DNA of 42,052 bases, taken from a virus. The position numbers and the translations under genes are program-made. Positions 12,994-21,786 of the stretch are shown here, in pieces. The first letter of the stretch is position 1. Every line of letters starts with the position of its first letter. Location of the stretch: the IMG/VR virus record IMGVR_UViG_3300036835_000136, positions 1 through 42,052 of that record. One strand, written 5' to 3'. The notes beneath the pieces are model-generated. The model was given only the letters and a program-made list of their open reading frames with translations. It was not told the origin of the DNA and searched no databases.

Positions 12994-14937
12994 TTAGCAC
13001 GGATAGGTAGATGTGGATGGATAGGCAGTGGCCGATGGGAACATGCAGGCGTTCACCGTCGCAACAAAGCTCGCCGAGGGCGATTTGCTGGCGGTGAAGC
13101 TCGTCGAGATCGCAACGCTTGAGCTACTGCCCAGGTTAATCTTGTCTACCGTCCCGCTGGCCTTGGCAATCAGGTTGGCAAAGAACGTCACCCAGGTCGT
13201 GTTGATTGGGCCAGCCAGCGCCTTGACCATGTACCAGAACGTCAGTCCGTCGTGCGTGATCGACACCGATTCGATCAGCATGGACTCATGCAGAATGCCG
13301 AACGCTGGTAGGTACACATCTACCAACTGCCCCTGCGCAAAGCCCGCCTGATCGGTACGGAACGTCACGCTTTTACCCAACCGCGCGTACTTCGCCAGGT
13401 AGCTTGCCGCCAGTTCAAAGCCGGCCGCAAGCGTAGACAGGTTGCTATCCGTCACCACGTCTTCGACGATGCCCGTTCCCGCACCCTCGCGCGCTTGCGT
13501 GGTCAACTGCTCGCCAACGTCATCGCTTTGAATCACGGTCGGGAACTCGCCAACGTAGGTGACTCTGAGCGTGTCTACCGTGCCGGTTGGCCCGCGCAGC
13601 TTCGTTCCGGCGCTATCCTGGAAGACTTCGTTTTTGCCCTTGTTCCAATACCAATCTTTGCCGCTGTCCACGCCGCCGATGCCAACCGTCTTGGCCACGA
13701 ACGAGCCGCCTGACAGCATGACTTCCACAGTCGGCGCTGTGGCGAGCGGGTAGGACATGGCGTAGCTCTGCGTGTTGCCATCGCCGATGCGCGTCTCAAC
13801 CTGGCTACTGGTCTGGGCCTTGCCGCCAAGGATGAATTGGCGATCCCGGTAGAGCGGGTTCGTGTGCGTGATCTGCGGATACGGCTGCTCTATGATGTCC
13901 GCCGTCACATTCGGCCCCGCCACGGTCCCCGGCGCTGCTAGCCACAGGATTTTGTTCACGTCAATCTGCCAGTAGAAACCAGCGGCCTGTGCGAGCGCGT
14001 CCAGGCACTCGCTGACCTTGGCGTAATTGCTGGTGAACTCGGTGACCGTCGGGCCAGTCTGGACGCTTGATGAGCCGCCGAGTTTCCAGACGCTCGCGAG
14101 CGCGCCTGGCTCCATCTGCAAGCCATCAATCCAGAACGTGGCCGCATGCGGCGTACTGCCGGTATCGAGTCGTATACCTATCCAGGTCTTGCCCGCCGGG
14201 ACGGTGAACGTGATCGTATAGCGCGTCCAGGTGGCGCTCAGTGTCAATGTGCTGACACCAGAGACCGCGCCGGAATCGGAATCTACGAAATAGCGCAGGA
14301 GCGCGCCAACGCTCGGCGCATCACACATGATATAGAAGCTGGCGGTATAGGTCGCGCCGACCACATAGGCGCCCGCGAGAATCTGCGCGTTGACAAACTG
14401 GAATCCGCCAGTGCCATCCATGACGAGCTTGAGCGACGCCGCGCCGTGCCAGTGTTGCGCTGTATCGCGGGTCATCGAGCCACCACCGCCGCCAAACGCC
14501 GCAAAGCCGCTTGTATCCGTCTCGACATCCGATTGATTCGCCGTGTGTAGGTTCAGGACATCGGTCACGCCTTCAGCGAAGAGGTAGTTATCAATCAGGT
14601 CGTTGGCAATGAATCCCACCGTCTGACTCGCGTAGGCCACCGCCGCGCGGCGCTTATCCGCCAGATAGTGCCAGTCTACGCAGGAGATCGCATGGTAGAG
14701 CGCAGCGTCTTGTGATGGCTGCTGCTCATCGGCTTTGTCTACGACGCCGCCAAAGACGATAGTGCCATTCTCATCTGTGACGCTGACCGGCATGCCCTGC
14801 TGATAGTGCGCGGCTCCCGTCTCATCCAGCACGGCAAAGCTGGCGGTTGAACGCTGCCCAATGGCATTCTGCGCGCTGATCGAGCCGCCCGGCACATAGA
14901 CCGCGTTCCCGGCGATGATGGCTGCGACATCGGTCAT
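12994..14937 (-). CDS. Tail-tip hub / tail-associated protein with inserted carbohydrate-binding domain
   Basis: A 647-residue protein directly after the tape measure gene (ATGA overlap). Residues 1-110 and about 310-560 resemble the hub/Tal fold of siphovirus baseplates: FIANDLIDNYL, then LAQAAGFYWQIDVNKILWLA, then TTQAREGAGTGIVEDVV. Residues about 150-290 form a separate jelly-roll (W-HGAASLKLVMDG ... YTASFYIMCDAP ... WTRYTITFTVPAGKTWIGIRL ... FWIDGLQMEPG), as in CBM4/9-like carbohydrate-binding modules. The insertion probably helps host surface recognition. No peptidase motif is apparent. Confidence 0.7.
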   Translation of the reverse strand: MTDVAAIIAGNAVYVPGGSISAQNAIGQRSTASFAVLDETGAAHYQQGMPVSVTDENGTIVFGGVVDKADEQQPSQDAALYHAISCVDWHYLADKRRAAVAYASQTVGFIANDLIDNYLFAEGVTDVLNLHTANQSDVETDTSGFAAFGGGGGSMTRDTAQHWHGAASLKLVMDGTGGFQFVNAQILAGAYVVGATYTASFYIMCDAPSVGALLRYFVDSDSGAVSGVSTLTLSATWTRYTITFTVPAGKTWIGIRLDTGSTPHAATFWIDGLQMEPGALASVWKLGGSSSVQTGPTVTEFTSNYAKVSECLDALAQAAGFYWQIDVNKILWLAAPGTVAGPNVTADIIEQPYPQITHTNPLYRDRQFILGGKAQTSSQVETRIGDGNTQSYAMSYPLATAPTVEVMLSGGSFVAKTVGIGGVDSGKDWYWNKGKNEVFQDSAGTKLRGPTGTVDTLRVTYVGEFPTVIQSDDVGEQLTTQAREGAGTGIVEDVVTDSNLSTLAAGFELAASYLAKYARLGKSVTFRTDQAGFAQGQLVDVYLPAFGILHESMLIESVSITHDGLTFWYMVKALAGPINTTWVTFFANLIAKASGTVDKINLGSSSSVAISTSFTASKSPSASFVATVNACMFPSATAYPSTSTYPC

Positions 14938-16712
14938 AGGTGGCCCCCTGTCGCGCGCCTGATCTCATCTACCATGTCGGGTAGCAGCACCTGCGCGACC
15001 CGCTGGCCCGCGATATGGATGTTGAGATAGATTGGCCGTGACGCGCTGCTGGCGCTGGTCGCTGCTGGCCTGGACACATTCGGTCTTGTGCCTGACGGGT
15101 ACACACGTGCGCCTGCTGGCAACGCGACCACTTCCGGCCCATGCTCGCCCACCATCGCCAGACCACCCGGCGCGATACCGCCCTCAGCGAAGCCTGGAAG
15201 GTGTATGCCGCTGAAGAGCGAGCCGAACGCGCCCGCCACACGGCCTGCCGCGCCGCGTATCGCGCCAATCATATTGCCAATGGCGTCACCAACCAGGCTC
15301 ACCAGTTTGCCCGGTAGCCCTCGCACCACGTCCAGAATGCTATTGATGACGCTGCCAATGGCTGAATTCGCCTGCGATTGCGCGTTGCGGATACGCGAGA
15401 TGAATCCTGAGACCATCTCGGTGACGTATGCCCACACTTTGCCCGGCAAGCTAGCGAAGAACGAGACGATACTGGCAATCATGGCGCCAATCTTTGCGTC
15501 GGCTTGATTCTTCGCGTCCTGGAAGCGCGCGATGAGGCCGAGCGCCCACTCAAGGACAGCCTTCGCGGCGTTTATGAGCGCATCGTGGATGGTCGTTCCC
15601 AGATCAGAGAAGAACTGTCCTAGCACCCGCAGACCAAGCTGGACGCCTGCCACGACGTTTGCCCACACGCCCTGCAGGAACGCTGTCACTTGCGACCAGT
15701 GCTGAACCAAGAGCGCGATACCCGCAACCAACAAGCCCACGATGGCGATGATGGCAAGTATGGGCCAGGTCGCGGCAATCGTTGCCACCGCCGCCGAGGC
15801 CATGCTCACCGCGTAGGCGGCTACCGCCGTCACGAGCACGCCGCCGATGATGATGGCCAGCGCTTTCGCCGGTGGCCCGCCGGTTTGGAAGAAGTTAATC
15901 ACGCCGATGGCGACGGTTGCGGCCTGCTGCATCGCGGGAATGAGCATATTGCCGATGCTCTTACCCACGTCCTGCCAGACGAGACTCAGCTTGCCCATCG
16001 GGCCAGCGGCGTCACCGGCGGCTTTCGCCGAGCCACCAAACTCTTTGCTTAGCTCTCCCAAGATCACTTTTTGCGCGCCCGCCACGTCGCCATGCTTCAT
16101 CAGCGTCTTGATTTGCTTCTCTTGCTGATCGGTGAGCTGCACGCCCACGCGCCGCAAGGCTGAGACGCCCTCGATGGGATCATTCAGTGCCTTGCCGAGC
16201 ATCATCGCGCTCTGCGCCGAGTCCTGACCCAGGGCTGTGCTCATATCCAGCGCGGCCTGTGTGGCGCCAGGGAACACGTCACCCTTGATATTGGTGAACG
16301 TCAGCAGCATATTGGCGGCGCTGCGCGTTACATCGTCGTCCACACCTTCGAGGTCTTGGAACTGATCGGCCATCGAGGCGATGCTCTGCGCCGTCTGGCC
16401 GGAGACGCCGTGCGTGGAGGCGAGAACCGCATTCGTCTGGGCGATACCACGGTTAGAATCCATCGCCGCCTGCATCATGTCTCCGGCGGCGTCACGAACG
16501 ATGCCAAAGCCCGTAGAGAGCAGATTCGCTACGCCTACACCCGCCGCAATGCCCGCGATGTTCTTGGTGAAGCCGAGCACGCCACCGCCAGCGCCTTCCG
16601 CGTGGCCTTTGGTGTCGTCGAGATTCTTGTGGAAGCCCTTGAGGCTCTTGTCAGCCTGAGTGGTGTCGGCAGTGACGACCGCCTGCAACTGGGCGACAGT
16701 GGTTGCTCCTGC
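14934..16712 (-). CDS. Tail tape measure protein
   Basis: ATG 16712 follows AAGGTGG; the frame runs on to 16790 but without support. In 592 residues, the N-terminus is coiled-coil and Ala-rich (TTQADKSLKGFHKNLDDTKGH). Repeated TMP-type segments follow (GKALNDPIEGVSALRRVGVQLTDQQEKQIK). Hydrophobic segments at about 300-375 and a C-terminal part with FAEGGIAPGGLAMVGEHGPEVVALP, a very common tape-measure motif, complete it. It sets tail length; at about 1.5 Angstrom per residue this predicts a tail near 90 nm. Chaperone and hub genes flank it as usual, apart from the moron upstream. Confidence 0.9.
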   Translation of the reverse strand, partial: AGATTVAQLQAVVTADTTQADKSLKGFHKNLDDTKGHAEGAGGGVLGFTKNIAGIAAGVGVANLLSTGFGIVRDAAGDMMQAAMDSNRGIAQTNAVLASTHGVSGQTAQSIASMADQFQDLEGVDDDVTRSAANMLLTFTNIKGDVFPGATQAALDMSTALGQDSAQSAMMLGKALNDPIEGVSALRRVGVQLTDQQEKQIKTLMKHGDVAGAQKVILGELSKEFGGSAKAAGDAAGPMGKLSLVWQDVGKSIGNMLIPAMQQAATVAIGVINFFQTGGPPAKALAIIIGGVLVTAVAAYAVSMASAAVATIAATWPILAIIAIVGLLVAGIALLVQHWSQVTAFLQGVWANVVAGVQLGLRVLGQFFSDLGTTIHDALINAAKAVLEWALGLIARFQDAKNQADAKIGAMIASIVSFFASLPGKVWAYVTEMVSGFISRIRNAQSQANSAIGSVINSILDVVRGLPGKLVSLVGDAIGNMIGAIRGAAGRVAGAFGSLFSGIHLPGFAEGGIAPGGLAMVGEHGPEVVALPAGARVYPSGTRPNVSRPAATSASSASRPIYLNIHIAGQRVAQVLLPDMVDEIRRATGGHL

Positions 16713-16816
16713 CATTAGTACCACCTTGCTATCAGTGGCCACATACACAGGCGCGTGTGCGTTTCTAGGAGCAAGCGCCAATACGCGCACAGCAGTTGTA
16801 TTGAAAGAGAGAGATC

Positions 16817-17473
16817 ATGGAAACAAACGAAAACCCGATTGAACCGACTCAGCCAGAGATGCCCGCACAACCGCCGACTGTCCAACAGCGTGCGCAGGAA
16901 ATGGCGCGTACTGGCTGGCAGCAATTCCAGCAGCGGACGCCCGCCTGGTCGCCAGTGAAACGCGCGCTCGTCGCCGCAAGCGCGGGCATTATCGCGGTGT
17001 GTCTGGTGTGCGCCGTCTGTGCGAGCATGGCGCAGGCCGTGACTGGTGGAAGCAAAGCTGTCGCCAACAGCGCTCAGGCGACCCATACCGCGACGGCCAC
17101 GCTCAGTCCTGCGGCGGCGTATGGCGCCATCGTGAGTCTCTATTCGACTCGCCTCAGCGCGTCCCTGTCCACGATGGGCGATGATTGCCAGAATGGCGAT
17201 GTCTCCGCCTGTCGTGACGACGCCAAGAGCATGCAGGATGACGTTCACGCCTTCCTGGATGCGCTGGACGCCACACCGGCGCCGCAGTGCCTGAAAGAAG
17301 CGGACGGCCACCTGCGCGCCGCTCTCGCCTTGTTTGATCGGGCTGCGCAACACACAATGGATGGGATCGACAACGACAACACGTCGCTCATCAGCAAGGC
17401 GACCACGGATATGACCAACGGCAGCAAGGAACTGACCAAAGCGACCGATGCGATGAAAGCCGCAACGTGCTAG
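16817..17473 (+). CDS. Moron: single-TM protein with exported domain
   Basis: A 218-residue plus-strand gene inside the minus-strand tail operon, between the chaperone and tape measure genes, with a GAAAGAGAGAG ribosome-binding site. Residues 1-50 are Pro/Gln-rich and cytoplasmic. Residues about 50-75 form one TM helix (RALVAASAGIIAVCLVCAVCASMAQAV). The rest is outside the membrane, helical, with four cysteines (DDCQNGDVSAC, QCLKEAD, final C). Orientation and isolation mark it as a moron, a gene added for the lysogen's benefit, such as superinfection exclusion or surface change. The activity is unknown. Confidence 0.65.
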   Translation: METNENPIEPTQPEMPAQPPTVQQRAQEMARTGWQQFQQRTPAWSPVKRALVAASAGIIAVCLVCAVCASMAQAVTGGSKAVANSAQATHTATATLSPAAAYGAIVSLYSTRLSASLSTMGDDCQNGDVSACRDDAKSMQDDVHAFLDALDATPAPQCLKEADGHLRAALALFDRAAQHTMDGIDNDNTSLISKATTDMTNGSKELTKATDAMKAATC

Positions 17474-17478
17474 TCTGT

Positions 17479-17724
17479 TCATGACGCCTGCTCCGGTCCT
17501 CGTGCTATCGCCGCTTTTACATCCGCGTGAATCGTTGCCCAGTCCTCCCAGATGGGCGCTCGCTTATCAAACCAGTATTCGTCGTCGGTATTAACCACGC
17601 CCATGAGCGTGATGCGATTGAACCAGTCAGGGACGCGACCACCTAGCGGCGCGAGGAACCGCGTCGAACGCTTGTGCGCGTACGCGATGAGCGCGGTGGT
17701 GATTGCGTCCCGTTCGCTTCCCCC
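17479..17724 (-). CDS. Frameshift extension of tail assembly chaperone (T part)
   Basis: This frame is open from 17844 to 17479 but lacks its own ribosome site, and it overlaps the 3' end of the upstream chaperone gene in the -1 frame. Its unique part encodes about 60 residues (AHKRSTRFLAPLGG ... NTDDEYWFDKRAPIWEDWATIHADVKAAIARG). Siphoviruses make a short chaperone and a frameshifted longer form (lambda G and GT) immediately before the tape measure gene, which matches this position. The join is probably at the run of five G at 17720-17724 in the transcript. Confidence 0.6.
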   Translation of the reverse strand, partial: GGSERDAITTALIAYAHKRSTRFLAPLGGRVPDWFNRITLMGVVNTDDEYWFDKRAPIWEDWATIHADVKAAIARGPEQAS

Positions 17725-18119
17725 ATGTGCGTCGCTTTCACCAGCGCAGCGCTCATGTCCGCAAGTAGCCCGATACCGAACCTCACCAGGCGCTCGGAAG
17801 TCAGCGGCACGCCACTTTCGCCATCCTCTTCGCGGAGATCCCACGAGCGAATTGTGTTGAGCAGGAAGTCTGTCATCACCTGAAGGTCTTGCGCCTGGCT
17901 CTTGCCGTCCTGAAGCGCGGTCGCCTTCATCAGCGCTTCCATCGTCACGCCGTCCGGGTCGTACTCGATGTTGATTGGCATGCCGCGCACGATCATGGTT
18001 GCGCTCACGCTGCCAGAGCGCAGATCAGCGAGCGTCGTCACCCGCATGACACGCAACGGTGGCGTTTCCTGCTCTTCACGTTCGCGTGCCCGTCGCACAG
18101 CCTCTGCCATGTCTGCCAT
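17643..18119 (-). CDS. Tail assembly chaperone (G-like)
   Basis: A 158-residue acidic protein located between the tail tube and tape measure genes, the standard place of the lambda gpG-type chaperone. The body (VTTLADLRSGSVSATMIVRGMPINIEYDPDGVTMEALMKA) suggests a small alpha/beta domain. The last 20 residues (PPRSSRTRTSVRRGSSRR) are low-complexity and basic, as expected when ribosomes read past the frameshift point into meaningless sequence. The frameshifted product would instead run on to 17479. It helps assemble tape measure and tube and is absent from virions in known phages. Confidence 0.7.
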   Translation of the reverse strand: MADMAEAVRRAREREEQETPPLRVMRVTTLADLRSGSVSATMIVRGMPINIEYDPDGVTMEALMKATALQDGKSQAQDLQVMTDFLLNTIRSWDLREEDGESGVPLTSERLVRFGIGLLADMSAALVKATHMGEANGTQSPPRSSRTRTSVRRGSSRR

Positions 18120-18127
18120 GATTCCCC

Positions 18128-19417
18128 CTACAGGCTCGCCAACCCGGTGACGCTGGTAATCATCAGCGCATGTCCCCAGGTCGCATCCCCGATCAGCGTG
18201 AAGTCGAAGTCACGCGCATAGACGCTATCGGCGTTCTTCCACGCATCCTTCTTCATCAGCTTGATCGCGCAATCAACCGTGTGCTCATACGGCGTCAGCG
18301 TCTGCACGATGCCAAGCGCGGGCGACGAGCCGCCGGTGAAGCTGTCGGTGTGGGTCATCACGCTGGTGTCGTTTGTGAGCAGGCCGCCAAGGAATGAGAC
18401 CGTCCAGGGCGTGCCAGGACCAGGGCCGCCGGTCACCACAACGTTGCCCACGCCGATTTTGGTCAGCGCCTCCAACGCGCTCTGCACCGCGCTGGCGATG
18501 GCGTTATAGGCGATGCTGGCCGTCGTCTGGCCCTTATAGGTGAGGGTAAAGCTTCCGCCCGTTGGCGTGCCGGTGATCGTCAGCACGTTCTGGTTGTCGA
18601 GCATGTCGCCCTTGTTCTCGATCCTGAGAAAATAGGTTCTTCCCAACATCAAAGCGGCGTCAATCGCCCGCACAACGCTGGACTCGCCAAGACTCAGTTT
18701 GCTGCTGTACTTGCCGCCTTCATTACTGAGCGCCTTTTTGTAGCTCGCCTGCGACCTATCCGCCGCCCAAAATAGCTTGAGCAGGTCTTTCAGATTCCAA
18801 CCGCCCTCAAGCACTTCCTCGGTGATCTGTGTCACGCCCAGGTTCGCGCTCGTCGAGTCCAAGTAGAAGTTCAGATGAGGCCCGCGCACAGGCTGCTCAG
18901 GAACCGTCGTAGGCGAGCCGGAGAACGTCGTGCCGCCATCCAAGATGCGCTGCGCGTAGCCTTCCACACCGTCCCACATCGCATTCGTCTCGCGGCTGTA
19001 TTTCGCACCGAGACTGGCGAAGAACGCGCCCGCCGCCTGATTTGCATAGGTGGCGTCGCCAAATTGTGTCGTGAGTGTCTTGGGTGAAATCGCGCCTGTC
19101 AGCGGCACATCGTAGACACGCTTTTTACCATTGACGCCCTGGCTGGATGACGAGACTGCGCCCAGCGCCGCCTCAATCACATAGAGCGACTCGGTAAACG
19201 ACAGCGGTCCGCCCGCCTTGATGCCCGTCCAGGCTTTATTGAGCATGGACAGTGTGTCGAAGCGATAGCCGGTCGGATTGAACTGCTGCGCGGCAATCTC
19301 GTCCGTGAACTCCATCGTCAGGGATTGCAGGCGCTTCCCCGCTGAGACAGGAGTATTCGGCGTTGACTCCTGGCCAACCTGGACGTGCTGATCTATGTAC
19401 GCCACAACACCTGGCAT
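18128..19417 (-). CDS. Major tail tube protein with inserted domain
   Basis: A 429-residue protein, larger than the usual 150-250, in the tail-tube slot. The N-terminal 275 residues and the C-terminal 60 look like a tube protein of large type. Residues about 280-365 (LTITGTPTGGSFTLTYKGQTTASIAYNA ... LEALTKIGVGNVVVTGGPGPG) form a domain repeated in many phage and bacterial surface proteins. It probably decorates the outside of the tube. ATG 19417 is used; an eight-base gap separates it from the completion-protein gene. It would polymerise around the tape measure. Confidence 0.75.
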   Translation of the reverse strand: MPGVVAYIDQHVQVGQESTPNTPVSAGKRLQSLTMEFTDEIAAQQFNPTGYRFDTLSMLNKAWTGIKAGGPLSFTESLYVIEAALGAVSSSSQGVNGKKRVYDVPLTGAISPKTLTTQFGDATYANQAAGAFFASLGAKYSRETNAMWDGVEGYAQRILDGGTTFSGSPTTVPEQPVRGPHLNFYLDSTSANLGVTQITEEVLEGGWNLKDLLKLFWAADRSQASYKKALSNEGGKYSSKLSLGESSVVRAIDAALMLGRTYFLRIENKGDMLDNQNVLTITGTPTGGSFTLTYKGQTTASIAYNAIASAVQSALEALTKIGVGNVVVTGGPGPGTPWTVSFLGGLLTNDTSVMTHTDSFTGGSSPALGIVQTLTPYEHTVDCAIKLMKKDAWKNADSVYARDFDFTLIGDATWGHALMITSVTGLASL

Positions 19418-19425
19418 GAGTCACC

Positions 19426-19833
19426 TCAAGTCTTTCTGCTGTACACGCGCCACTGGGCGCCCAAATGCGACCACACGTCCGCGCCCACCACTTCGCTGTA
19501 GGCGATGCTCATTTCCCGCACGGCGCGCATGATCGTCGCGTCGGCGGTGTTGCCGGTGGCGAGCTGCAACGCCGCATCTATCGCGTCTGCCAGCGCTACC
19601 ATCGCGTCCCACTGGCTGCGAGGCCCAACGACCTTCACCATGTAGAGGCCGTCCTGCCACAGCCGGATACCCGCTGCGCCTGCGATGTCTCGCGCGCTCA
19701 TGAGCCCGACGACGACATATGGCGTCTGCGCCTGATCTGGCGCGATATCCCGATAGACGCGACCGCTGGCCAGCGGGTTGATCGTGGCGCGTAACCAGTC
19801 GAGCACGCGGGTGGTTTCGGTGAGGGTGCTCAC
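19426..19833 (-). CDS. Tail terminator / completion protein
   Basis: GTG 19833 overlaps the stop of the preceding gene (GTGA), giving 135 residues. The longer frame to 19977 is rejected because it overlaps that gene without a ribosome site. The protein reads LDWLRATINPLASGRVYRDIAPDQAQTPYVVVGLMSA..., typical of the minor tail U / tail terminator family: a DUF3168-like start with an xPxxxVYxxxxxxxxxxPYVVV pattern. It would cap the tube and join it to the head connector. Confidence 0.75.
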   Translation of the reverse strand: MSTLTETTRVLDWLRATINPLASGRVYRDIAPDQAQTPYVVVGLMSARDIAGAAGIRLWQDGLYMVKVVGPRSQWDAMVALADAIDAALQLATGNTADATIMRAVREMSIAYSEVVGADVWSHLGAQWRVYSRKT

Positions 19834-20162
19834 AGCAAGCCCTCCAGCGCCCTGAAGGCTGATGCAAAGCCGGCGCGCGCGTGTTCTACTGCTGGCGTAA
19901 GCATCGGCTTCGCGCCCATGTGAATGGTTCCAAACTCGTTGTAGATGGTGTGTTCCACAGGATTGAACACGCGCCACGCAAGCTGGCTCTCCTGCTCGGC
20001 AGACCAGCCTGCACGCATCGCGCCAGTATCAACGCGCGAGTTCGCCTGCGCCTCAGCAACGATATCCAGCGCCGTCTTCGCGAGCACTTGTGAGACCGCC
20101 TCTGGCAACTTGGCGATGATCTCCGGCAAGCGGTCAACTTTCACGATCAGTTCGACGCCCAT
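19830..20162 (-). CDS. HK97 gp10-like tail-connector protein
   Basis: A 110-residue protein with the family pattern: an amphipathic N-terminal half (LPEIIAKLPEAVSQVLAKTALDIVAEAQANSRVDTGAMRAGW), then VFNPVEHTIYNEFGT and PMLTPAVEHAR. These match HK97 gp10 / putative tail-component proteins, whose VDTGxLR and YxxxxExGT motifs are conserved. It lies between the head-closure and tail-terminator genes, as in HK97-like phages, with TGATG and GTGA junctions on either side. Confidence 0.85.
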   Translation of the reverse strand: MGVELIVKVDRLPEIIAKLPEAVSQVLAKTALDIVAEAQANSRVDTGAMRAGWSAEQESQLAWRVFNPVEHTIYNEFGTIHMGAKPMLTPAVEHARAGFASAFRALEGLL

Positions 20163-20518
20163 CAGCGCACCTCCGCGACAATCGCCCGCGTGGCGGTGTT
20201 GTAGCTGGCTGGCTCAAGCACCGCATGGACGCGCAAGGTATCCGCGCCAATCACCACGATGTCGCCCACGCGCAGGTCCACATCCACGCCACAGGTGAGC
20301 GCCCATGACGGTACATTGCCGAGTTGCGCCGCCAGCGTCGTGAGCATTGGCCCGGTAGGCGTCCCCAAGCGACAGGCGAAGGTAGCGATGGTGGTTGGCC
20401 CGGCGATGGTTCCCCAGCCGTCATCGGTGGCGCGCTGCTGTGTGGCCGTCAGATCAAAGCTGGACGCCTGGACCGCACGACAGGCGGCGAGTTCAGCGGC
20501 GCTGAGTAACCCGGCCAT
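20162..20518 (-). CDS. Head closure / stopper protein
   Basis: A 118-residue protein. It begins with a helix (LSAAELAACRAVQASSFD), then beta-rich DGWGTIAGPTTIATFACRLG, and ends DVDLRVGDIVVIGADTLRVHAVLEPASYNTATRAIVAEV. That ending has the D-x-R-x-GD-x-hhh-GxxxYxVxxV pattern of head-closure (SPP1 gp16-like) proteins. It would plug the connector after DNA packaging. The position between adaptor and gp10-like genes agrees. Confidence 0.75.
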   Translation of the reverse strand: MAGLLSAAELAACRAVQASSFDLTATQQRATDDGWGTIAGPTTIATFACRLGTPTGPMLTTLAAQLGNVPSWALTCGVDVDLRVGDIVVIGADTLRVHAVLEPASYNTATRAIVAEVR

Positions 20519-20521
20519 CGT

Positions 20522-21100
20522 CTACCACCTTCCGCCTGACGGTCCTGCGTAGTCGTTGCGGCCAGTCGAGACCATGCGCGGTCGCGCCTTCATGCGCAGG
20601 CTGCTGGCGAGCGACCGTAGCCCTTCCGCCTGCTGTGAGCGCCGGAACGTCGCGCCGTCCGCCGTGAAGTCGTAGAGTTGCGCCAGTCCGCTTGCCCACG
20701 TCTCACACAGCGCCGCAGCCGCTAGATGTACGTCGTAGCTCTTGCCGGTGATGACCACCGGCGGATTGACCGAGCTGCTGAACGTCCAGTGGCCAGTGAG
20801 CCAGTCAGATGTCGCCGGTGTGAGCGGCGTCCAGTCGTAGCGCTGCAACACGGCGTCGGTTTCCCAATCGCCGCGCCCGTCGTCGTAGAAGTCGAGCCAG
20901 ACAGTCGGCAGTGGCGCGACCTGATACGTCGGCTCTTCGCGCAGTTCCAGGTACCGCACGTCCAGGCGATAGCGATCGAGCACTTGCTGGATTTGCGCGT
21001 CACTGAACTGCGGCGCGCTGCCAGCCGTCACCACATCGCCGCACAGGTGGCGCACGCGGTCAATCAGCGGGGCCATGCTGGCGCGAACTACTGATGTCAT
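20522..21100 (-). CDS. Head-tail adaptor protein
   Basis: A 192-residue protein with FSDAQIQQVLDRYRLDVRYLELREE near the start. The F-x-D-x-x-x-x-x-LD element and helical bundle are typical of phage head-tail connector (gp6/gp15-like) proteins. It continues into a Trp/Asp-rich middle and ends with a helix LAAAALCETWASGLAQLYDFTADGATFRRSQQAEGLRSLA, also characteristic. It binds the portal ring and receives the stopper protein. An N-x-Y-G-P-S tail ends the protein. Confidence 0.75.
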   Translation of the reverse strand: MTSVVRASMAPLIDRVRHLCGDVVTAGSAPQFSDAQIQQVLDRYRLDVRYLELREEPTYQVAPLPTVWLDFYDDGRGDWETDAVLQRYDWTPLTPATSDWLTGHWTFSSSVNPPVVITGKSYDVHLAAAALCETWASGLAQLYDFTADGATFRRSQQAEGLRSLASSLRMKARPRMVSTGRNDYAGPSGGRW

Positions 21101-21136
21101 GCGCTACCGCCTTTTTCCGCGACGACCAAATCCGCT

Positions 21137-21397
21137 TTATTTCCGGCTTACTGGCCTATTGCGCCTGATTTTGTTCGAACTACCAATTTTCGGTTCTTGT
21201 AGACCCGACGCCGGGCGCTGAGGCTCACTAGCGCCAGACGCCGGGGCCGCTTCTACAGGCTCCTGTGCAGGCTCAGGCTGCGCGGCAGGGTCTGATATCT
21301 CCTCGAAGAGGCCAGACGCCATGTGATAGGCGGTGTACTCCCAGTCATCGGGGAAGAACTGCACACCGCCGTCGCGCTTGGACTTGACCCACGGCAT
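21137..21397 (-). CDS. Small head-region protein of unknown function
   Basis: An 86-residue protein. The first 35 residues (MPWVKSKRDGGVQFFPDDWEYTAYHMASG) are folded-looking; the rest is a Pro/Ala/Glu-rich tail ending in basic residues. Small proteins of this type often lie between decoration and adaptor genes in HK97-like clusters. Role unknown. Confidence 0.55.
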   Translation of the reverse strand: MPWVKSKRDGGVQFFPDDWEYTAYHMASGLFEEISDPAAQPEPAQEPVEAAPASGASEPQRPASGLQEPKIGSSNKIRRNRPVSRK

Positions 21398-21399
21398 GA

Positions 21400-21786
21400 C
21401 TAGACATCCCGCTTGATCTTGATCGCGTACAGCGTCCCGGTGGCCGACGCCGCGAAATCAAGGTTGAGCGAGCCATCAGCCTGCGCGAACTGCGCGGCTT
21501 CGAACGGCCCAAGGAAATACTTGGTCGTCGCGGCCAGGGTGAAGGTCAGATCGCCGATGCCAGCGCGCAGAGCAGGCGGATTCGCGCCAGCCCGCACCGT
21601 CAAGAGCTTCGTCGAGGCCGTGGTGTGATCAACGTAGATGAACAGTTCATCCTTGCCTGCAAAGGCATTGGCGACGTTGTGACCGTTGGTCGGGTCAATC
21701 GCGTTGCCAGCCGGAAGCGCGGTCGGCGTGAGCGTCGCATCCTTCGCGCTGGTCAGGGTCGTAGTCGTAACGGCTGTGCGAGCCAT
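21400..21786 (-). CDS. Capsid decoration-like protein
   Basis: A 128-residue beta-rich protein directly after the major capsid gene. Its sequence (ELFIYVDHTTASTKLLTVRAGANPPALRAGIGDLTFTLAATTKYFLGPFEAAQFAQADGSLNLDF) matches a family of head-fibre/decoration-like proteins in siphoviruses, with the G-DLTFTLAATTKYFLGPFE core. It would bind the outside of the expanded capsid. An alternative is a minor head completion protein. Confidence 0.65.
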   Translation of the reverse strand: MARTAVTTTTLTSAKDATLTPTALPAGNAIDPTNGHNVANAFAGKDELFIYVDHTTASTKLLTVRAGANPPALRAGIGDLTFTLAATTKYFLGPFEAAQFAQADGSLNLDFAASATGTLYAIKIKRDV

